Origin: Tretioscincus oriximinensis | Lineage: Eukaryota > Chordata > Lepidosauria > Squamata > Gymnophthalmidae | Assembly (NCBI GenBank): GCA_022410635.1 | Contig: JAJVDF010000358.1 | Coordinates: 637,620-701,619, forward strand | DNA: 64,000 nt | Reading direction: 5' to 3' | Notes under the pieces: generated by a model | Databases searched by the model: none | What the model was told of the DNA's origin: nothing | What the model saw: the letters and a program-made list of their open reading frames with translations, nothing else | Program-made: the position numbers and the translations under genes | In this document: one piece after another, positions 30,401-41,075 of the stretch | Layout of the letters: the number at the start of each line of letters is the position of its first letter | Numbering within the stretch: the stretch's first letter is position 1

Positions 30401-33400
30401 CCACAATGGTCCACGCTGGAATAACCTTGCTTGCTTAGGACTAATACAGACGTGGATGCAGCAGTGGCAACAGTAGTGTGAATACAAGATATATTCTCCA
30501 CAGANCATTCTGCTGTGGGTATTCTGGCCGGTTTGTGATGAGTCCAGCAGGGCTGTGATTCATATACCACAGGCCAGGGTGTGATTTTAAAATGAATTTG
30601 TGATATTGAAATAGATTTCAAAACTTGAAATTGGTCTTTAAAATGAATCGAAGACTTGTCCTGGCATGTGTGATTACATATTCCAGACTCAAGCGTGACA
30701 AAATTAATATGAAATCCTGGCCTACACACAAATACTCAACACAAATATTTACATCCGTACCCAATTGAAAACATCTGTGTTTCCATTAGTGACACAGTGT
30801 AACAACAGCTTTCCAATTATACAAGGTTCAAGGAACACCTAGATTTTTAAAAAGGGAACTCCCCAGAACCACTGTCCACTTAGTTCTTATAGCTATACGT
30901 AAACACATTGAAAGAGAAGACTTGGCAATCTAAGGTTGCATAGATTCTCTTATAGTATACAGTTATCTATGTATATTAATCCTCNTTTTAGAAGACTGAT
31001 TTTAAAGTTTACAAAGCATCACCCTCCAACAACATCTCTCAGTATTAGGTTGTATTAGATAAAATGTTACTATAAGTGGTTAATTTCTATGGGCCTACAC
31101 ACTTTGAATGTTTCAAGCTTTATAAGACAGAAGATAGCACATTATGTCCTTGTGACTCCTGTTCTTCCCATTGCTCTTATGGCAGGAGAACTGAAATATT
31201 GGATGTAGGTCCACACAATTAATGAATTTTCAATGAAATCATAAAAATAACTGGGCTGGAGAAGTGGGGTATTTGTGTTTATTTATTTTGGCTATAATCC
31301 TGATTGTTTTAATAGGGGAAACCTCTCAATAGCTTATCAAATGAGACATAACAGTCTCTATGGGTTATTGCATATTCATTATCTTTTGGATTGCTTATTG
31401 CTTACAGATCTCAAAAGCCATACATGCTGTTTTTCATCAAACAACTAACACAATAATATTAACCAATAAAATAATATATTTTTGTGGATTAAACCATAAA
31501 AAGCGAGTCTGGTTTCTGTGGTTTATATCATTGGTGTGATGCAAGAAATGTCAACCACCCTGTGGATCCTTGGTAGTTTATTTGCATTTCCCATTGTTAT
31601 GGAAACGCCTGTGATCTAAACACTTTTAAATCACAGAGGTTCAAAGTTTTATAGTCATCTAATTAAGTTGTACTTGGAGAAGATAGGAACAGGCAATTTA
31701 ATAATAAGAAACATCCTAACAGGAAGGTTGGATTTATTTACCTGGATGGAGCAGTGCTGAGTGCAAATTAAATGGACTAACTGTCTAACTGTGATAATGT
31801 CAAGATCTATCAGCATTATTTTTTCATGGTAGCAAGAAAGGAAGGTTTCAGTAAAAGCAATTTGGGTCTTTGATTCTGTTTGGGCTATCTAGCTTATAAG
31901 CCTTTGTTTAGCTACTCTCATGAATTCTAGAAGGCATTAACTCAATGTGATTAGGCATGAATCAAGCAAACAATTGATTTTTTAAAAACTTTTCATTAGA
32001 TCTCTGACTCCCCGTATAAATATGAGAATAAATGTGCCTAGCAGCAGTCTGTCCATATCATATTTGGGTTGAATTTAGGATGCTTAATAGTTCTGTTGGT
32101 TGTTTTGCCCAACAGGAAATTGGGAGGTGGAGTGAAATTCCCACAATGCCATAATCTTGTATTTGTGAAGAGCTGAGGATGCTAAAGACAGACACATCAC
32201 ACACACATCGTGAAGAGCAGAGAAAAGAAAGAGCTTTATTGTATACAAGGCTTGCTTATAACATCATTCATCACCTTCCCAGTTACACGCATGCGCACTC
32301 TTGTCCATGCGGTCATCTCCAATTAAACACCATTCTCAGGAGAACTTTTTGGGAGTTAACTGGGAGAGGAAACTGATAACGAGAAGGAACATTTTCCAAA
32401 TTATCTCAGCACATTCTACCAACATCTTGAACTAGTTAACCCCAGAGGCCTGCTAAAGCTTGGTGGTTGCAAAGCCTGAACAACACTCATGCTTTTACAC
32501 ACGTGACTGTCTCTGCTGGCCCAAGTGTGCCCACCCACTAGTGGCGGGACAGCCACTATCCCAAAATATATGTGTCACATATTATAATATAGGCTGATAG
32601 TCTCATAGGCTGACCAGATGACCTCTTTTGAGGGGGGTTGAAAACCCGTTTTGGGGGTGCCTCCCAGTTTTTTCTGAGGAAAAAAAAATAAAAACAGTTT
32701 CGATAAAAAATCTTTTTTTGAAAACGTTTTCCTCAGAAAAAACTGGGAGGCATTTCAAAACCGGGTTTTCAACTCTTCCCAAAAGGGTCATCTGGTCAGC
32801 CTACCTTTTGAGATGTAAGTAGCTTATGAGACTCCAATAGTCTGAAGCTTGTATAGAACATACAGGTATCAGGTATGTAGAGAAAAATGGGAATTCTGAT
32901 AATGTGTGCCTTATTCCCCAAAATTGTATTTCAAAATTGTATTTGATAGTTTCTGTTTGTTGTCGCATCAGTTTGCAGAATTTATTGAATTATTTGAATA
33001 TTTAAAACTGTGTATTTATATTCNATCTATTTCCAAAGAATCACAATAGAAAAGTAGTATAAATTCTGTAATAATCACTCTGCAGACCCAACATTATCAC
33101 AACTAACTTTAAAAACAGGCTGCTTGAAACAAACAAAAATTTGAAACATTTATTGAATTGGGGCAATGATGCAAATTTTCTGTAGCAAGGGTGCCATAAA
33201 AGAGGAGAAACTTTTGATAACACAAACAATCTTAGTAAATTGAGGGTCAGAGTGACAGAAGATCTTCAAAAAAAGATCACGGAAATTATAGACCCATCAG
33301 TTTAACATCAGTTCCAGGTAAAGTGTGGGAAACCATAATTAAGGACAAAATTACTAAACACATGGAAACACATGCATTGCTGAATGAAACTCAGCATGAT

Positions 33401-36400
33401 TTCTGCAATGGTAAATCTTGCTAGAATTATTTGAGGGTGTTAGGAAACATGTAGAGAAAGGGGATCTGGTTGATATTGTCTATCTAGTTTTTCAGAAGAC
33501 TTTTGATAAAGTCCCTCATCAAAGGCTCCTAAAAAAGCACCACACTCATAGTTTAGGAGGACAGACTTTGACCTGGATTGGAAACTGGCTAAAAGATAGA
33601 AAACAGACGGTAGTAATAAATGGACAGTTCTCTGAGTAGAAAGAGATAAGAAGTGGGGTACCCTAGGGGTCCGTACTGGGACCTTTGCTTTTTAATATAT
33701 TCATAAATGATCTGGATGCCGAGGCAAATAGTGAAGTAGCCAAGTTCGCTGATGACACTAAACTGTTCAGGGTAGTGAAAACTGAAAATGATTGTAAGGC
33801 ACTCCAGAGTGATCCATTGAAGTTGGGTGAGTGGGCATCAAAGTGGCAACTGCNCTTCAATTTAAGCAAGTGCAAAGTCATGCACATTGGGGCAAAGAAC
33901 CCCAGTTGCTCCTACCAACTGATGNGACCCAAGCTTTCTGTGACTGAGCAAGAAAAGGATCTTGGGGTGTTGTGGGACAATTCAGTGAAGATGTCAACCC
34001 AGTTGCAGCAGCAGCAAAAAAGGCAAATCCCATGTTGGGGATAATTAAGAAAGGAGTCAAAAACAAGACAGCAAATGTTGTTTTGCCTCTTTATAAATTT
34101 GTGGTGAGGCCACATTTGGAATGTGTTCAGTTCTGGTCACCACATCTCAAGAGGGATATTATGNAACTAGAGAAGGTGCAGAAAAGGGCAACAAGAATGA
34201 TCAAGGGTCTGGAGTAACTCCCTTATGAAGTCAACTTCTGGGCCTCTTCAGCCTTTAAAGGCAACTTTTGAGAGGTGATCTGATTGAAGTGTACAAAATC
34301 ATGCATGGGATGGACAGGGTGAAGTGAAAGAAAATGTTTTCTCTATCACACAACACTAGGACCAGAGGGAACTCCTTCAAACTGATGGGCAGAAAAGTTA
34401 GAACACACAAAGAAACGTATTTTTCACCCAGAGGGCCATTGACCTGTGGAATTTACTTCCTGAAGATGTGGTGGCAGCTAACAGCTTGGATAGCTTCAAG
34501 ACAGGATTAGTCAGGTTTATACCAAAGGTATAAAATGGGTATTAGGATGGATGTCTGGATGTTGCCTCTGGGATGGAGCAACAGGTCATGCTCTTGAAAT
34601 ACCATTTGCAGGGTGTCATGAACAGGTGCATATTTTGCTTTTCTCTGTTCGGACTGCCCAGGTGCATCTGGTGGGCCTCTGTGTGGGACAGAATGCTGGA
34701 CTAGATGGGCTGTGGCCTGATCCAGTGTGGTTCTTCTTATGTTCTTAAGATCTAGTTGCTCAGGAAGATGCTTAAGGTAGGAAGGTAGAACATTAAAAGT
34801 GATCATGAGCAGCTTAAACTCTTACTGNGATTAAGTAGTAAGTGCATTTAATACAGTTAATGTGTAACATTACCATATTTTTGGCCATTCCAAAATGCTT
34901 GGGCCACTAAGTAGCCTTAATGTGAGGAATGGTGGTACAGGGGTTAATAAACAGTCTTTCAATCGAGAGGCCTGTTCTCAAAGCCCTGTGTCGGCCGTGG
35001 ATAGGGATGAGCACCTTCAATTGGTCTTCGCTTCAGCCAATCCTGCTGTTTGAAAGCAAGTAATTTCAATTAGATAAATGAGTACCACCACAATGTGGTG
35101 GGGAAAAATAGTTGTGAGGCACTTAGTGTCCCATTGGATGAGAAAAGCGGGGTATAAGAACCCAGTTTGCCTAATTTGGAAATTATTTTGTATTTATTTT
35201 TGGTCTGTATGTACAGCTTTGATTTGTCATTTTGTTTGACCAACCGTGTTAAAAATATGTTAATCCTGGCATGGGTGATATCACAAATAGTTGCCATGGT
35301 ACTTAAATGGCAAAGGCAAAAACAGGTAAGGCTGAGTGTGATGTCATGGGAGTATTGTTGCATATACATTGTTCTGTGCACGTGCAGGGATAGAGATGAC
35401 AGTTGATTGCAGTGTGTACTTGGGAACAGATGTTTTTAGTATGCATATCCAGACAATGTTTTACAGATATTTGTATCACATTTGGGTTTTCATATATGTA
35501 AGTATCCAGATCCATAATTTGAAGATAACTGTCTGTCTTGTTTTTTCTTAGTGCTCAGAGTGGAAAATAATTGATGTTCCTTTATTGAATCTGTTACTTA
35601 TTGTTAACTGTGTTTGCCATCTTACTTTTTACTTCCCTTATTCTCTTCATTTCTCCAATATTAGTATTTTGTCCCTTAATTTCAATCAATAAATCTTATC
35701 AGTTTATTTATATATATTGTCTGTCCAAATATTGCTTATGTTATGGCAGTTATCAAGAAGTCCATAAGCCCAAAATAAATCCCCCATTGGGCCTCTCTGA
35801 TGTGAATATTTTGTTACAGCTGGATATTGTTAATTTCTCTGTTTCCTCCTCTTACGAGCATTGTTTGGATTTTACAGAGTTATTAGAAATATTTTTTTAA
35901 TGTTATCCATGCTGGTATACATTGTACACTTGGATATTTATTTATTCTTACATCTTTCCCTATATCCAAATGGCTCAGGATGGCTAACAATATAAAAGCA
36001 GAAATACAAAACACTCGTTTTAAGTGGGGAAGAAGAAGTCATTTTTTTCAACCAAAAGTCAGGTTAGCATGGTGAATTCTTCAAAGATTTTGTGAAAGAA
36101 TATTTAAAGAGTGATATTAGGTGAGTCACAAAGTAACNGCGATTCACCTCTAGGGGGAGACTGTTCCATAATCTTGAGGCAAGACCCTGCTCTGGGTTCC
36201 AGGTTGCTTTCCATGGAAAGATGATAGGTCCCTGGATTCTGGGAANTAATCCATTGGATGATTTGGGAGTGTCTGAACTATCAGGGAGTAATACAATCTA
36301 ACAAGAGGCCTCACTCCATCTTATGCTACCAAAATAAAGGATAGGCAGTATGCGCTTTCCTAGATAAGTCTACTTCTTCAGAGTTGTCTCCAAAAGTTCA

Positions 36401-39349
36401 CACTGCCTACCTTTTTCTTCTTAGTCTCTGCTACAAGACTCCTTCCTATATATTACTGAATCCAAGCTCACTATAGGGAATAATAAAGCAGTGGGAATTG
36501 AGAGATGCTTAATTATGACTCAGTGTTCTGAATCAAGAACTAAACTTTTTATGTAAAATTGATTTTCCTAGAAAAGCATCAGGATTAGTGGATTACCATT
36601 TACAGGAAATGGATTTTTAAATTTCCATGGTACTTACCTACCACTGTAGGTATCTTGCATTGGTGTGTTGTGTCATAAAGGCATTGGATGTTTTATGCAT
36701 GCATATGTATTGTGACTTTTTGTGATATATAGTTTCAGTTATAAACTGAATGTGCTATTGTTTTGTAATAATATGTTAAATGCCAATTTTAATTTTTTTT
36801 TAATTTGAATTAATTTGAATTTTCGATCATTTTTTTTCCTGAAATGGAGAAATGTGTGGAAGAGATAACAATAACCTTATTGTGTTGAGTTGTTAAGTTA
36901 ACCAATTTTTGAAAATACTCTGCTTAAGATTTATTTTTTATTTGTGCAGTTAGCATGAATTTAACTTGCAAGATTTTTATTTTCCTTACTAACTTACTAA
37001 CTTACATCATGTAGCCTTTTTCTCATACATAATTTTTCCTCTAAATGTAAGAAATATGATTGTGTCAACCCAGTTTATTATAAACTAGGTTTGTACCAAA
37101 TTGAGGAGGCATTATGGAATTTGTTTTCAGGCTGACCCCTGCTATGAGCTTGGGGTTTGGGCTGAAACCAAACCAAACTGGGAAGAAGAAATTTAAAGAA
37201 TAATTCATCAATTTGAATTCCTCTCACATAATGTTCTGTTCCTCCCCTCTTCCCTGGCCTTCCACCCATTGAGCCTCGCATTTTTCCATTGCATTTATTG
37301 TCTTGCTTAGTGGCCACAGTCCCATGCCACTCTAGTATTGCAGAAGATAGACTTTCTGGAGCAGAGAACTACAGATTTTTAAGAAGACCACATTTATGGT
37401 CTAGGCCTTGTGGGAGAACACTTAATCATCCCCTAATAGGANGGGACGAGGCAGGTTGCCTGCCACTCGCATCCCCCACCAGTTTCACCCCCAGACAATG
37501 TCGTATAGAGCAATAGAATAGCAGGAGCCTATGTAGACTAGGTGGTACGTTGAAGATATGATGGTGGGGTTCACCTTAGAGAGGAACCAGGATGTAATCT
37601 GAGAAGAAATCCCAGCTACAATCCTGGTAAAGGGGGAATGACGTGGAGACATCTCTGCAATTTGGGACAGGAAGGAAGAGGGATTATTAATCTTTTGGCC
37701 AGTTTTAGATTTGCAAGTAAATAGTTGTCTATTGACCAGACAAGTTCCAACCTGTTTTGCATCCAAGGCGAGATAACATACTGTGAGTCAATCTAAATGC
37801 TGAAGCAAATCCTTGAAGGGAATTTAAGTGTATTACCAAATCAACCCATAATCAGGTGACAGCAATAACCGAGACTGCTGTTCTTCTTTTATTTTTATAA
37901 TTCTATTTGTAAAAGCAATATACATCCAGAGAAAGGCAATTTTTTTCCTTTGTAACACTAGCGAATCCAATGATATTTACCCTTTGAGCAGATATGTCTA
38001 GAATTATGCTCCCTTGTCTTCCATTCTGATTAGGTTTCAATAATATATTTAATGTTAATTTACATAGAGTGGTGAGAAGACAGAGTTATAGAGTTGGAAG
38101 GGATCTCCAGGGTCATCCGGTCCAACCCCCTGCTCAATGAAGGATTCACTAAACCATCCCAGACAGATGGCTGTCCAGCCTCTGTTTGAAGACTTCCAAC
38201 AAAGTAGAATTTACCACCTCCTGTGGCAAACTGTTCCACTGGTTTAGCATCCTTACAGCACATAAATAAATCTTCATTCTTATTTTTAAACTTAATGCAA
38301 AACTTTTGCATAACTATTAGACTTTCTCATGCTCTTTTCTGGCTTTTGTTTTAGGAGACTATCCTGGAACCAATTACTTTACGCTGCAGAAAGCTCAGTA
38401 ACCCTGACATAGCTTCATCAAGTGGGAAAAATAAACTCCATCGTCAATTGAGTCAAGATGACTGCAAACTTCGGAGGGGAAGTTTGGCTAGTTCATTATC
38501 AGGTAATTTATTATCTGATGGTAATGGCAATTAAGATATTTCTGTTTTTAATATTTGTGATGTATGGATGCATGCATGTATTTATGCAATATCTACTTAA
38601 TGATGATTCTAGCATTATAGATTGCCCCCCCCCCCAAAAAAAAAAATTGTGCAGATAATAATTTATTTTCCTTAAGACTGAAAATAATATTTTAATAACT
38701 ATTTTCTAAGGCTGTAGTTATAGGCTTTTCTGAGTGCACTGATGTGAAATTCAGTTTTTGAAATTGATTTGTGCTACCTAAGCAACTATGCTGTGAATTA
38801 GTATTTATCTTATTTATTTTGTTATACTTGCCCTGCCCGAAGTCTCAGGGTGGCCAACAATAAAAACAACAGTACCATATTGACATAGTAAAACAATATC
38901 AAACAGTATCTGAAGGTGGGAAGAAAAAAGCCATTTCTTCAACCAAAGGCCAAGTTAAAGAGATGTGTCTTCAAAGGTCTTCTAAAAGAATGCAGTGATG
39001 GTGACTGGCATACCTGGAGGGGAAGGCTGTTCCATTGACAGAGGTCAACCACCAAGAAGGCCCTGCTGCAGGTGCCCACTCCATTTCATGTTGAGAANGG
39101 TGGTACAACCTTGAAGGCCTCCCTTGCAGATCTTAATGCACAGACAGGTTGATATGGGATATATAATAGGCCAAGAAGTAAAAATGATTTATGTTCTTTT
39201 TTAAAGGGAAGCAGTTGCTCCCTTTATCCACTAGTATGCACAGTGGTGTGGGACAGTCAGCATGGCAGCCTTCTGGAGAATCATCCAATCTGGTGCGCAT
39301 GAGGAACCAATCGCTGGGGCAGTCTGCACCTTCGCTTACAGCTGGTTTG
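27233..39349 (+). CDS. MAST2: MAST2, N-terminal three coding exons (partial; continues past window)
   Basis: Microtubule-associated serine/threonine kinase 2, a large AGC-family kinase with a DUF1908 domain, kinase domain and PDZ domain; only the N-terminal disordered region is here. Exons 27233-27436, 38355-38502 and 39207-39349 join in phase to give 165 residues. Residues 69-165 carry the blocks RKLSNPDI, RQLSQDDCKL, LASSLSGKQLLPL, SNLVRMRNQSLGQSAPSLTAGL, which match vertebrate MAST2 as I recall it and differ from MAST4 (ALGQSAPSLTASL) and MAST1 (which lacks this segment). RKLSNP and RQLSQD look like basophilic kinase or 14-3-3 type sites. Exon 1 is poorly conserved and low-complexity, as in mammals. 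The next expected segment, starting KELSLPRRGS, was not found before 64000, so intron 3 exceeds 24 kb. Confidence 0.92.
27617..27735 (+). mobile_element. CR1 LINE ORF2 end
   Basis: Encodes VTGLWNLLPEEVAAASSLDS, FKTGLGKF and the natural CR1 stop after KGINSY (stop at 27731-27733). It lies 180 bases inside MAST2 intron 1 and is in frame with exon 1. Confidence 0.85.
27838..28115 (+). mobile_element. CR1 LINE ORF2 end and 3' UTR
   Basis: A second CR1 tail of the same subfamily (PIWNLLPEEVLVASSLGSF, then KGINSY), continuing through diverged 3' UTR to TACTAGATGGGCTCTGGTGC. It contains a short internal repeat TTTATGTACACCAAG. Confidence 0.8.
28284..28543. mobile_element. Inverted-repeat DNA element (MITE), family T2, carrying a nested MITE
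   Basis: Outer ends CTCACTGAGCCTTATTCTGG and TTAAGGCTCAGTAGGGA. Related copies lie at 49608-49733 and 56926-57093. The middle is occupied by a different element at 28316-28464. Confidence 0.6.
28316..28464. mobile_element. Inverted-repeat DNA element (MITE), family T3
   Basis: Ends AGGCTGCATCCAGAACCACT and GTGTGGATGCATCCT; the arms pair through CACTTATTTATTC. A second copy lies at 56192-56338. It is nested in a T2 element. Confidence 0.7.
28782..29042. mobile_element. L2-type LINE tails in opposite orientations
   Basis: 28782-28870 is a minus-strand tail (TTTATTTCTTTATTTACATT, then CAGTCTCAGGGC). 28960-29042 is a plus-strand tail (CCATCCTGAGATCTTCGGGT, AAATAAATAAAA). They may come from one inverted insertion or two. 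Confidence 0.6.
29436..29602. mobile_element. Inverted-repeat DNA element (MITE), family T4
   Basis: Ends TAGGCCTGATTTATACTTGG and AAGTGTAAATCAGACCCTA match inverted over about 22 bases, consistent with a TA target. It is 167 bases long and non-coding. Confidence 0.6.
29764..30000 (-). mobile_element. tRNA-derived SINE (family B)
   Basis: Minus-strand copy: antisense tail (CAGAGCAGCTTACAAG), middle (CACCATGTTATGGTGG) and the 'CCAGTANAGGGCGCTCA' block. Confidence 0.7.
30331..30424. repeat. 94-bp near-perfect palindrome
   Basis: Arms TTATTCCAGCGTGGACCATT and its inverse AATGGTCCACGCTGGAATAA continue inward through GTGGTGTATGTGTGTGCACA to a spacer of about 8 bases. Only two mismatches are seen in about 43 paired bases. 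Confidence 0.85.
32164..32579 (-). mobile_element. Probable solo LTR
   Basis: A 416-base block with TGTGA...TCACA ends and 4-bp flanks TATT on both sides. On the minus strand it has AATAAA (about 32244-32239) before a TGTGTGTGATGTGTC stretch and a final CTCTTCACA, the layout of an LTR. No internal retroviral genes adjoin it. Confidence 0.5.
32606..32803. mobile_element. Inverted-repeat DNA element (MITE), family T1
   Basis: TAGGCTGACCAGATGACCTC and AGGGTCATCTGGTCAGCCTA are near-exact inverted ends; the arms pair through GGTGCCTCCCAGTTTTTTCT. It follows the LTR by 26 bases. Confidence 0.85.
33240..34745 (+). mobile_element. CR1 LINE, reverse transcriptase region to 3' end
   Basis: The longest CR1 in the window. 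In order: NYRPISLTSVPGKVWE (about 33285), TFDKVPHQRLL (about 33505), GSVLGPLLFNIFINDLD, the catalytic KFADDTKLF (about 33745), then LYKFVVRPHLECVQFWSPHL, NLLPEDVVAANSLDSFK and the 3' UTR to GACTAGATGGGCTGTGGCC. Stops (for example at 33637 and in GVP*G at about 33670) and frameshifts show it is dead. Confidence 0.9.
34921..35165 (+). mobile_element. tRNA-derived SINE (family B)
   Basis: Best-kept full copy of family B: 'GTGAGGAATGGTGGTACAGG' head, 'CCTGTGTCGGCCGTGGATAG', 'GCTGTTTGAAAGCAAGTAAT', and a 3' end GAGAAAAGCGGGGTATAAGA. Confidence 0.8.
35935..36310 (-). mobile_element. L2-type LINE ORF2 end and 3' tail
   Basis: Minus strand: diverged ORF2 end codons (antisense GACTGTTCCATAATCTTGAG), then a tail with CCATTTGGATATAGGG and AAATAAATA. 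Confidence 0.65.
36330..36470. mobile_element. Penelope-like/hammerhead-motif repeat, rearranged copy
   Basis: Contains a plus-strand piece (CTTATGCTACCAAAATAAAG), an inverted hairpin piece (on the minus strand CTGAAGAAGTAGAC, then GGAAAGC), then a plus-strand end (TAGTCTCTGCTACAAGACTC). The head-to-head layout resembles 6636-6844. Confidence 0.55.
38080..38305 (-). mobile_element. CR1 LINE 3' end (second subfamily)
   Basis: Antisense CR1: TAGAGTTGGAAGGGATCTCC, CCAACCCCCTGCTCAATG, AAACTGTTCCACTGGTTTAG. Its outer edge is about 50 bases upstream of the MAST2 exon 2 acceptor. Confidence 0.85.
38355..38502 (+). CDS. MAST2: MAST2 coding exon 2
   Basis: 148 bases (49 codons plus G). The acceptor is TTTTGTTTTAG and the donor G|GTAATT. 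It encodes ETILEPITLRCRKLSNPDIA, then the GKNKLHRQLSQDDCKLRRGS block and LASSLSG (Gly split). This is where strong similarity to mammalian MAST2 begins. Confidence 0.93.
38503..39206 (+). other. MAST2 intron 2
   Basis: 704 bases, GT-AG. Contains a C/A homopolymer pair (about 38625-38646) and an L2-type fragment (38806-39155) that fills half of it. Confidence 0.85.
38806..39155 (-). mobile_element. L2-type LINE ORF2 end and 3' tail
   Basis: Minus strand: GRAF-type ORF2 end remnants (antisense GGAAGGCTGTTCCATTGACA), AAGACACATCTCTTTAAC, then CACCCTGAGACTTCGGGC and an AAATAAGAT tail. It ends about 50 bases upstream of the MAST2 exon 3 acceptor. Confidence 0.75.
39207..39349 (+). CDS. MAST2: MAST2 coding exon 3
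   Basis: 143 bases (GG completing Gly118, then 47 codons), ending in phase 0 at TTG|GTGAGC; acceptor TTTTTTAAAG. It encodes KQLLPLSTSMHSGVGQSAWQ, then SGESSNLVRMRNQSLGQSAP and SLTAGL, nearly identical to the recalled mammalian MAST2 segment. Confidence 0.94.
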
Positions 39350-40019
39350 GTGAGCTTGATTGTACTTTTCAATCACTGTTCTTATTGTTCTGGCCTTTTT
39401 GGTGTCATTGATTTTATTTTTATGGGGCACCTTTGTTTCCCTTAGATATTTTATAAACATGTAGGATACCATGAGACTATAATCCAGGATGCATGGATGA
39501 CTTACCTAGTGGAGAAAGGAGGGTTAAAATCTGAATTGAGCCCCTGAAACAACCAAAGATTTAAGGGGTGTATTTTTGTATAAGATAGTGCTTGCAGTTT
39601 TTCTTTTTGATTATAGATAATAACCTCATTTAAGCCCCTTTTTATATTCTGTCATGAATTAATATATTAAGACATATTTGAATTGCAATAGTGTGAACTG
39701 AATTGTAGAGCAGTCTAAAAAGGGGGGATATTTTTTTTCCGTTTTACTGCTGTATGTTGCAGCTTGAAATTAATAAAAAGCAATGTATACATTCTTATAC
39801 TTAATGGAGTTCAAATTCCTGTACAATGTATATTGTACAACAGTAACTAGAAAAGCAACATTAAAAAGAACCCAGTGTAAACTGACCATTAGGCTGAGAG
39901 ACAAACTTTCTGAATATAATGGACCTAGCTAGGATTTGAGCTGTATCCAAGATTACCTTATTATTGGTTTCAGCTTATAAATATTAAACACACTTGACAT
40001 TGAATCTGCTCAGGAAGGA

Positions 40020-40515
40020 GGCCAAATCAACCTTTATTTGCTCTGAGATACAAAAACTACATGCAAGGAGAATAGGTTGGATAGGGTGAATAGAGAAAAA
40101 TGTTTTCTCTATCACACAACACTAGGACCAGAGGGTACTCCTTAAAACTGATGGGCAGAAAAATCAGAACAGACAAAGGAAAGTATTTTTTCACCCNGAG
40201 GGTCATCGGCCTGTGGAATTTACTTCCCGAAGAGGTAGTGGTAGCTAACAGCTTGGATAGCTTCAAGACAGGGCTAGACAGGTTTATTGCCACTAAGGGT
40301 ATANATAGGTACTAGGATGGATGCCTGGATGTTGCCTCTGGGATGGAGCGGCAGGCAGTTCTCCTGGGGTGCCATTTGCAGGGAGTCATGAACAGTTTCA
40401 TATTTTGCTTTCCTCTGTTCGGACTGCCCAGGTGCATCTGATGGGCCTCTGTGTGACACAGAATGCTGGACTAGATGGGCTGTGGCCAGATCCAATATGG
40501 CTCTTATGTTCTTAA
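40020..40515 (+). mobile_element. CR1 LINE ORF2 end and 3' UTR
   Basis: ORF2 end (VNREKCFLYHTTLG-type region, VIGLWNLLPEEVVVANSLDS, GLDRFIATKG) followed by the 3' UTR GATGTTGCCTCTGGGATG to GACTAGATGGGCTGTGGCC. Confidence 0.88.
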
Positions 40516-40689
40516 TTTGGAAATTTTTTGATTTCCTTATTATTACAAAATAGAATACATCAGAGAAAAGGATTCCAGTCTGTCCTCCGAAACATGAGAT
40601 GGGAATAAATTAAGTTTTTAAATACAAGGTCATGTGGAAGCTTTGTTAAACTGATGCTGAAGTTTAGGCATGGGCAGATAGACTTTGAC

Positions 40690-40850
40690 TATTAGGAACA
40701 GTTTGCCACAGGAGGTGGTAAGTTCGTCTTCGTTGGAAGTCTTCAAACAGAGACTGGACAGTCATCTGTCTGGGATGGTTTAATGAATCCTGCATTGGAC
40801 CAGATGACCCTGCAGGTCCCTTCCAATTCTATGCTTCTATGAAATTAAAG
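40690..40850 (+). mobile_element. CR1 LINE 3' end (second subfamily)
   Basis: GGAACAGTTTGCCACAGGAG, CTTCAAACAGAGACTGGAC, TGGTTTAATGAATCCTGC, ending CAATTCTATGCTTCTATG. Confidence 0.85.
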
Positions 40851-40859
40851 GCACAGTGA

Positions 40860-41075
40860 TGCAATAGGTTAAGAGCTTTGATGTTTCAACAGAGATATTG
40901 GAGTTCATGGGCTTGTGTTGGCTGTGGAGAGAGGTGAGCCAGCTCAGCAAGTATATAAATGGGTACCACCACGTGTACCACAGGAGATGTAAGCGTTTGG
41001 CCAAAAAAATCCTTTGTAAAGCTGCTCTGAGGCCCTTCGGGTAAGAAGGGCAAGGTATAAAAACCAGTTTTACTT
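40860..41075 (+). mobile_element. tRNA-derived SINE (family B)
   Basis: AAGGCACAGTGATGCAATAG head with an internal deletion, then GTACCACCACG, GTAAAGCTGCTCTGAGG and GGCAAGGTATAAAAACC. An L2-type tail (minus) follows at 41075-41180 and a GTT microsatellite at 41198-41214. Confidence 0.75.

Larger units (their letters stand above)
27437..38354 (+). other. MAST2 intron 1
   Basis: 10.9 kb, GT-AG. Apart from the repeats listed separately it holds unassigned AT-rich stretches at 29045-29435, 30430-32160, 32805-33235, 35170-35930 and 36475-38075; no other gene was recognised in them. A minus frame at 37766-37485 has no supporting features. Confidence 0.8.

Noticed and set aside
38355..39349. MAST1, MAST3 or MAST4 instead of MAST2
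   Set aside because: The GKQLLPL-to-SLTAGL segment with MRNQSLGQSAPSLTAGL agrees with MAST2. MAST4 has an ALGQSAPSLTASL variant and MAST1 lacks the segment, by recall.
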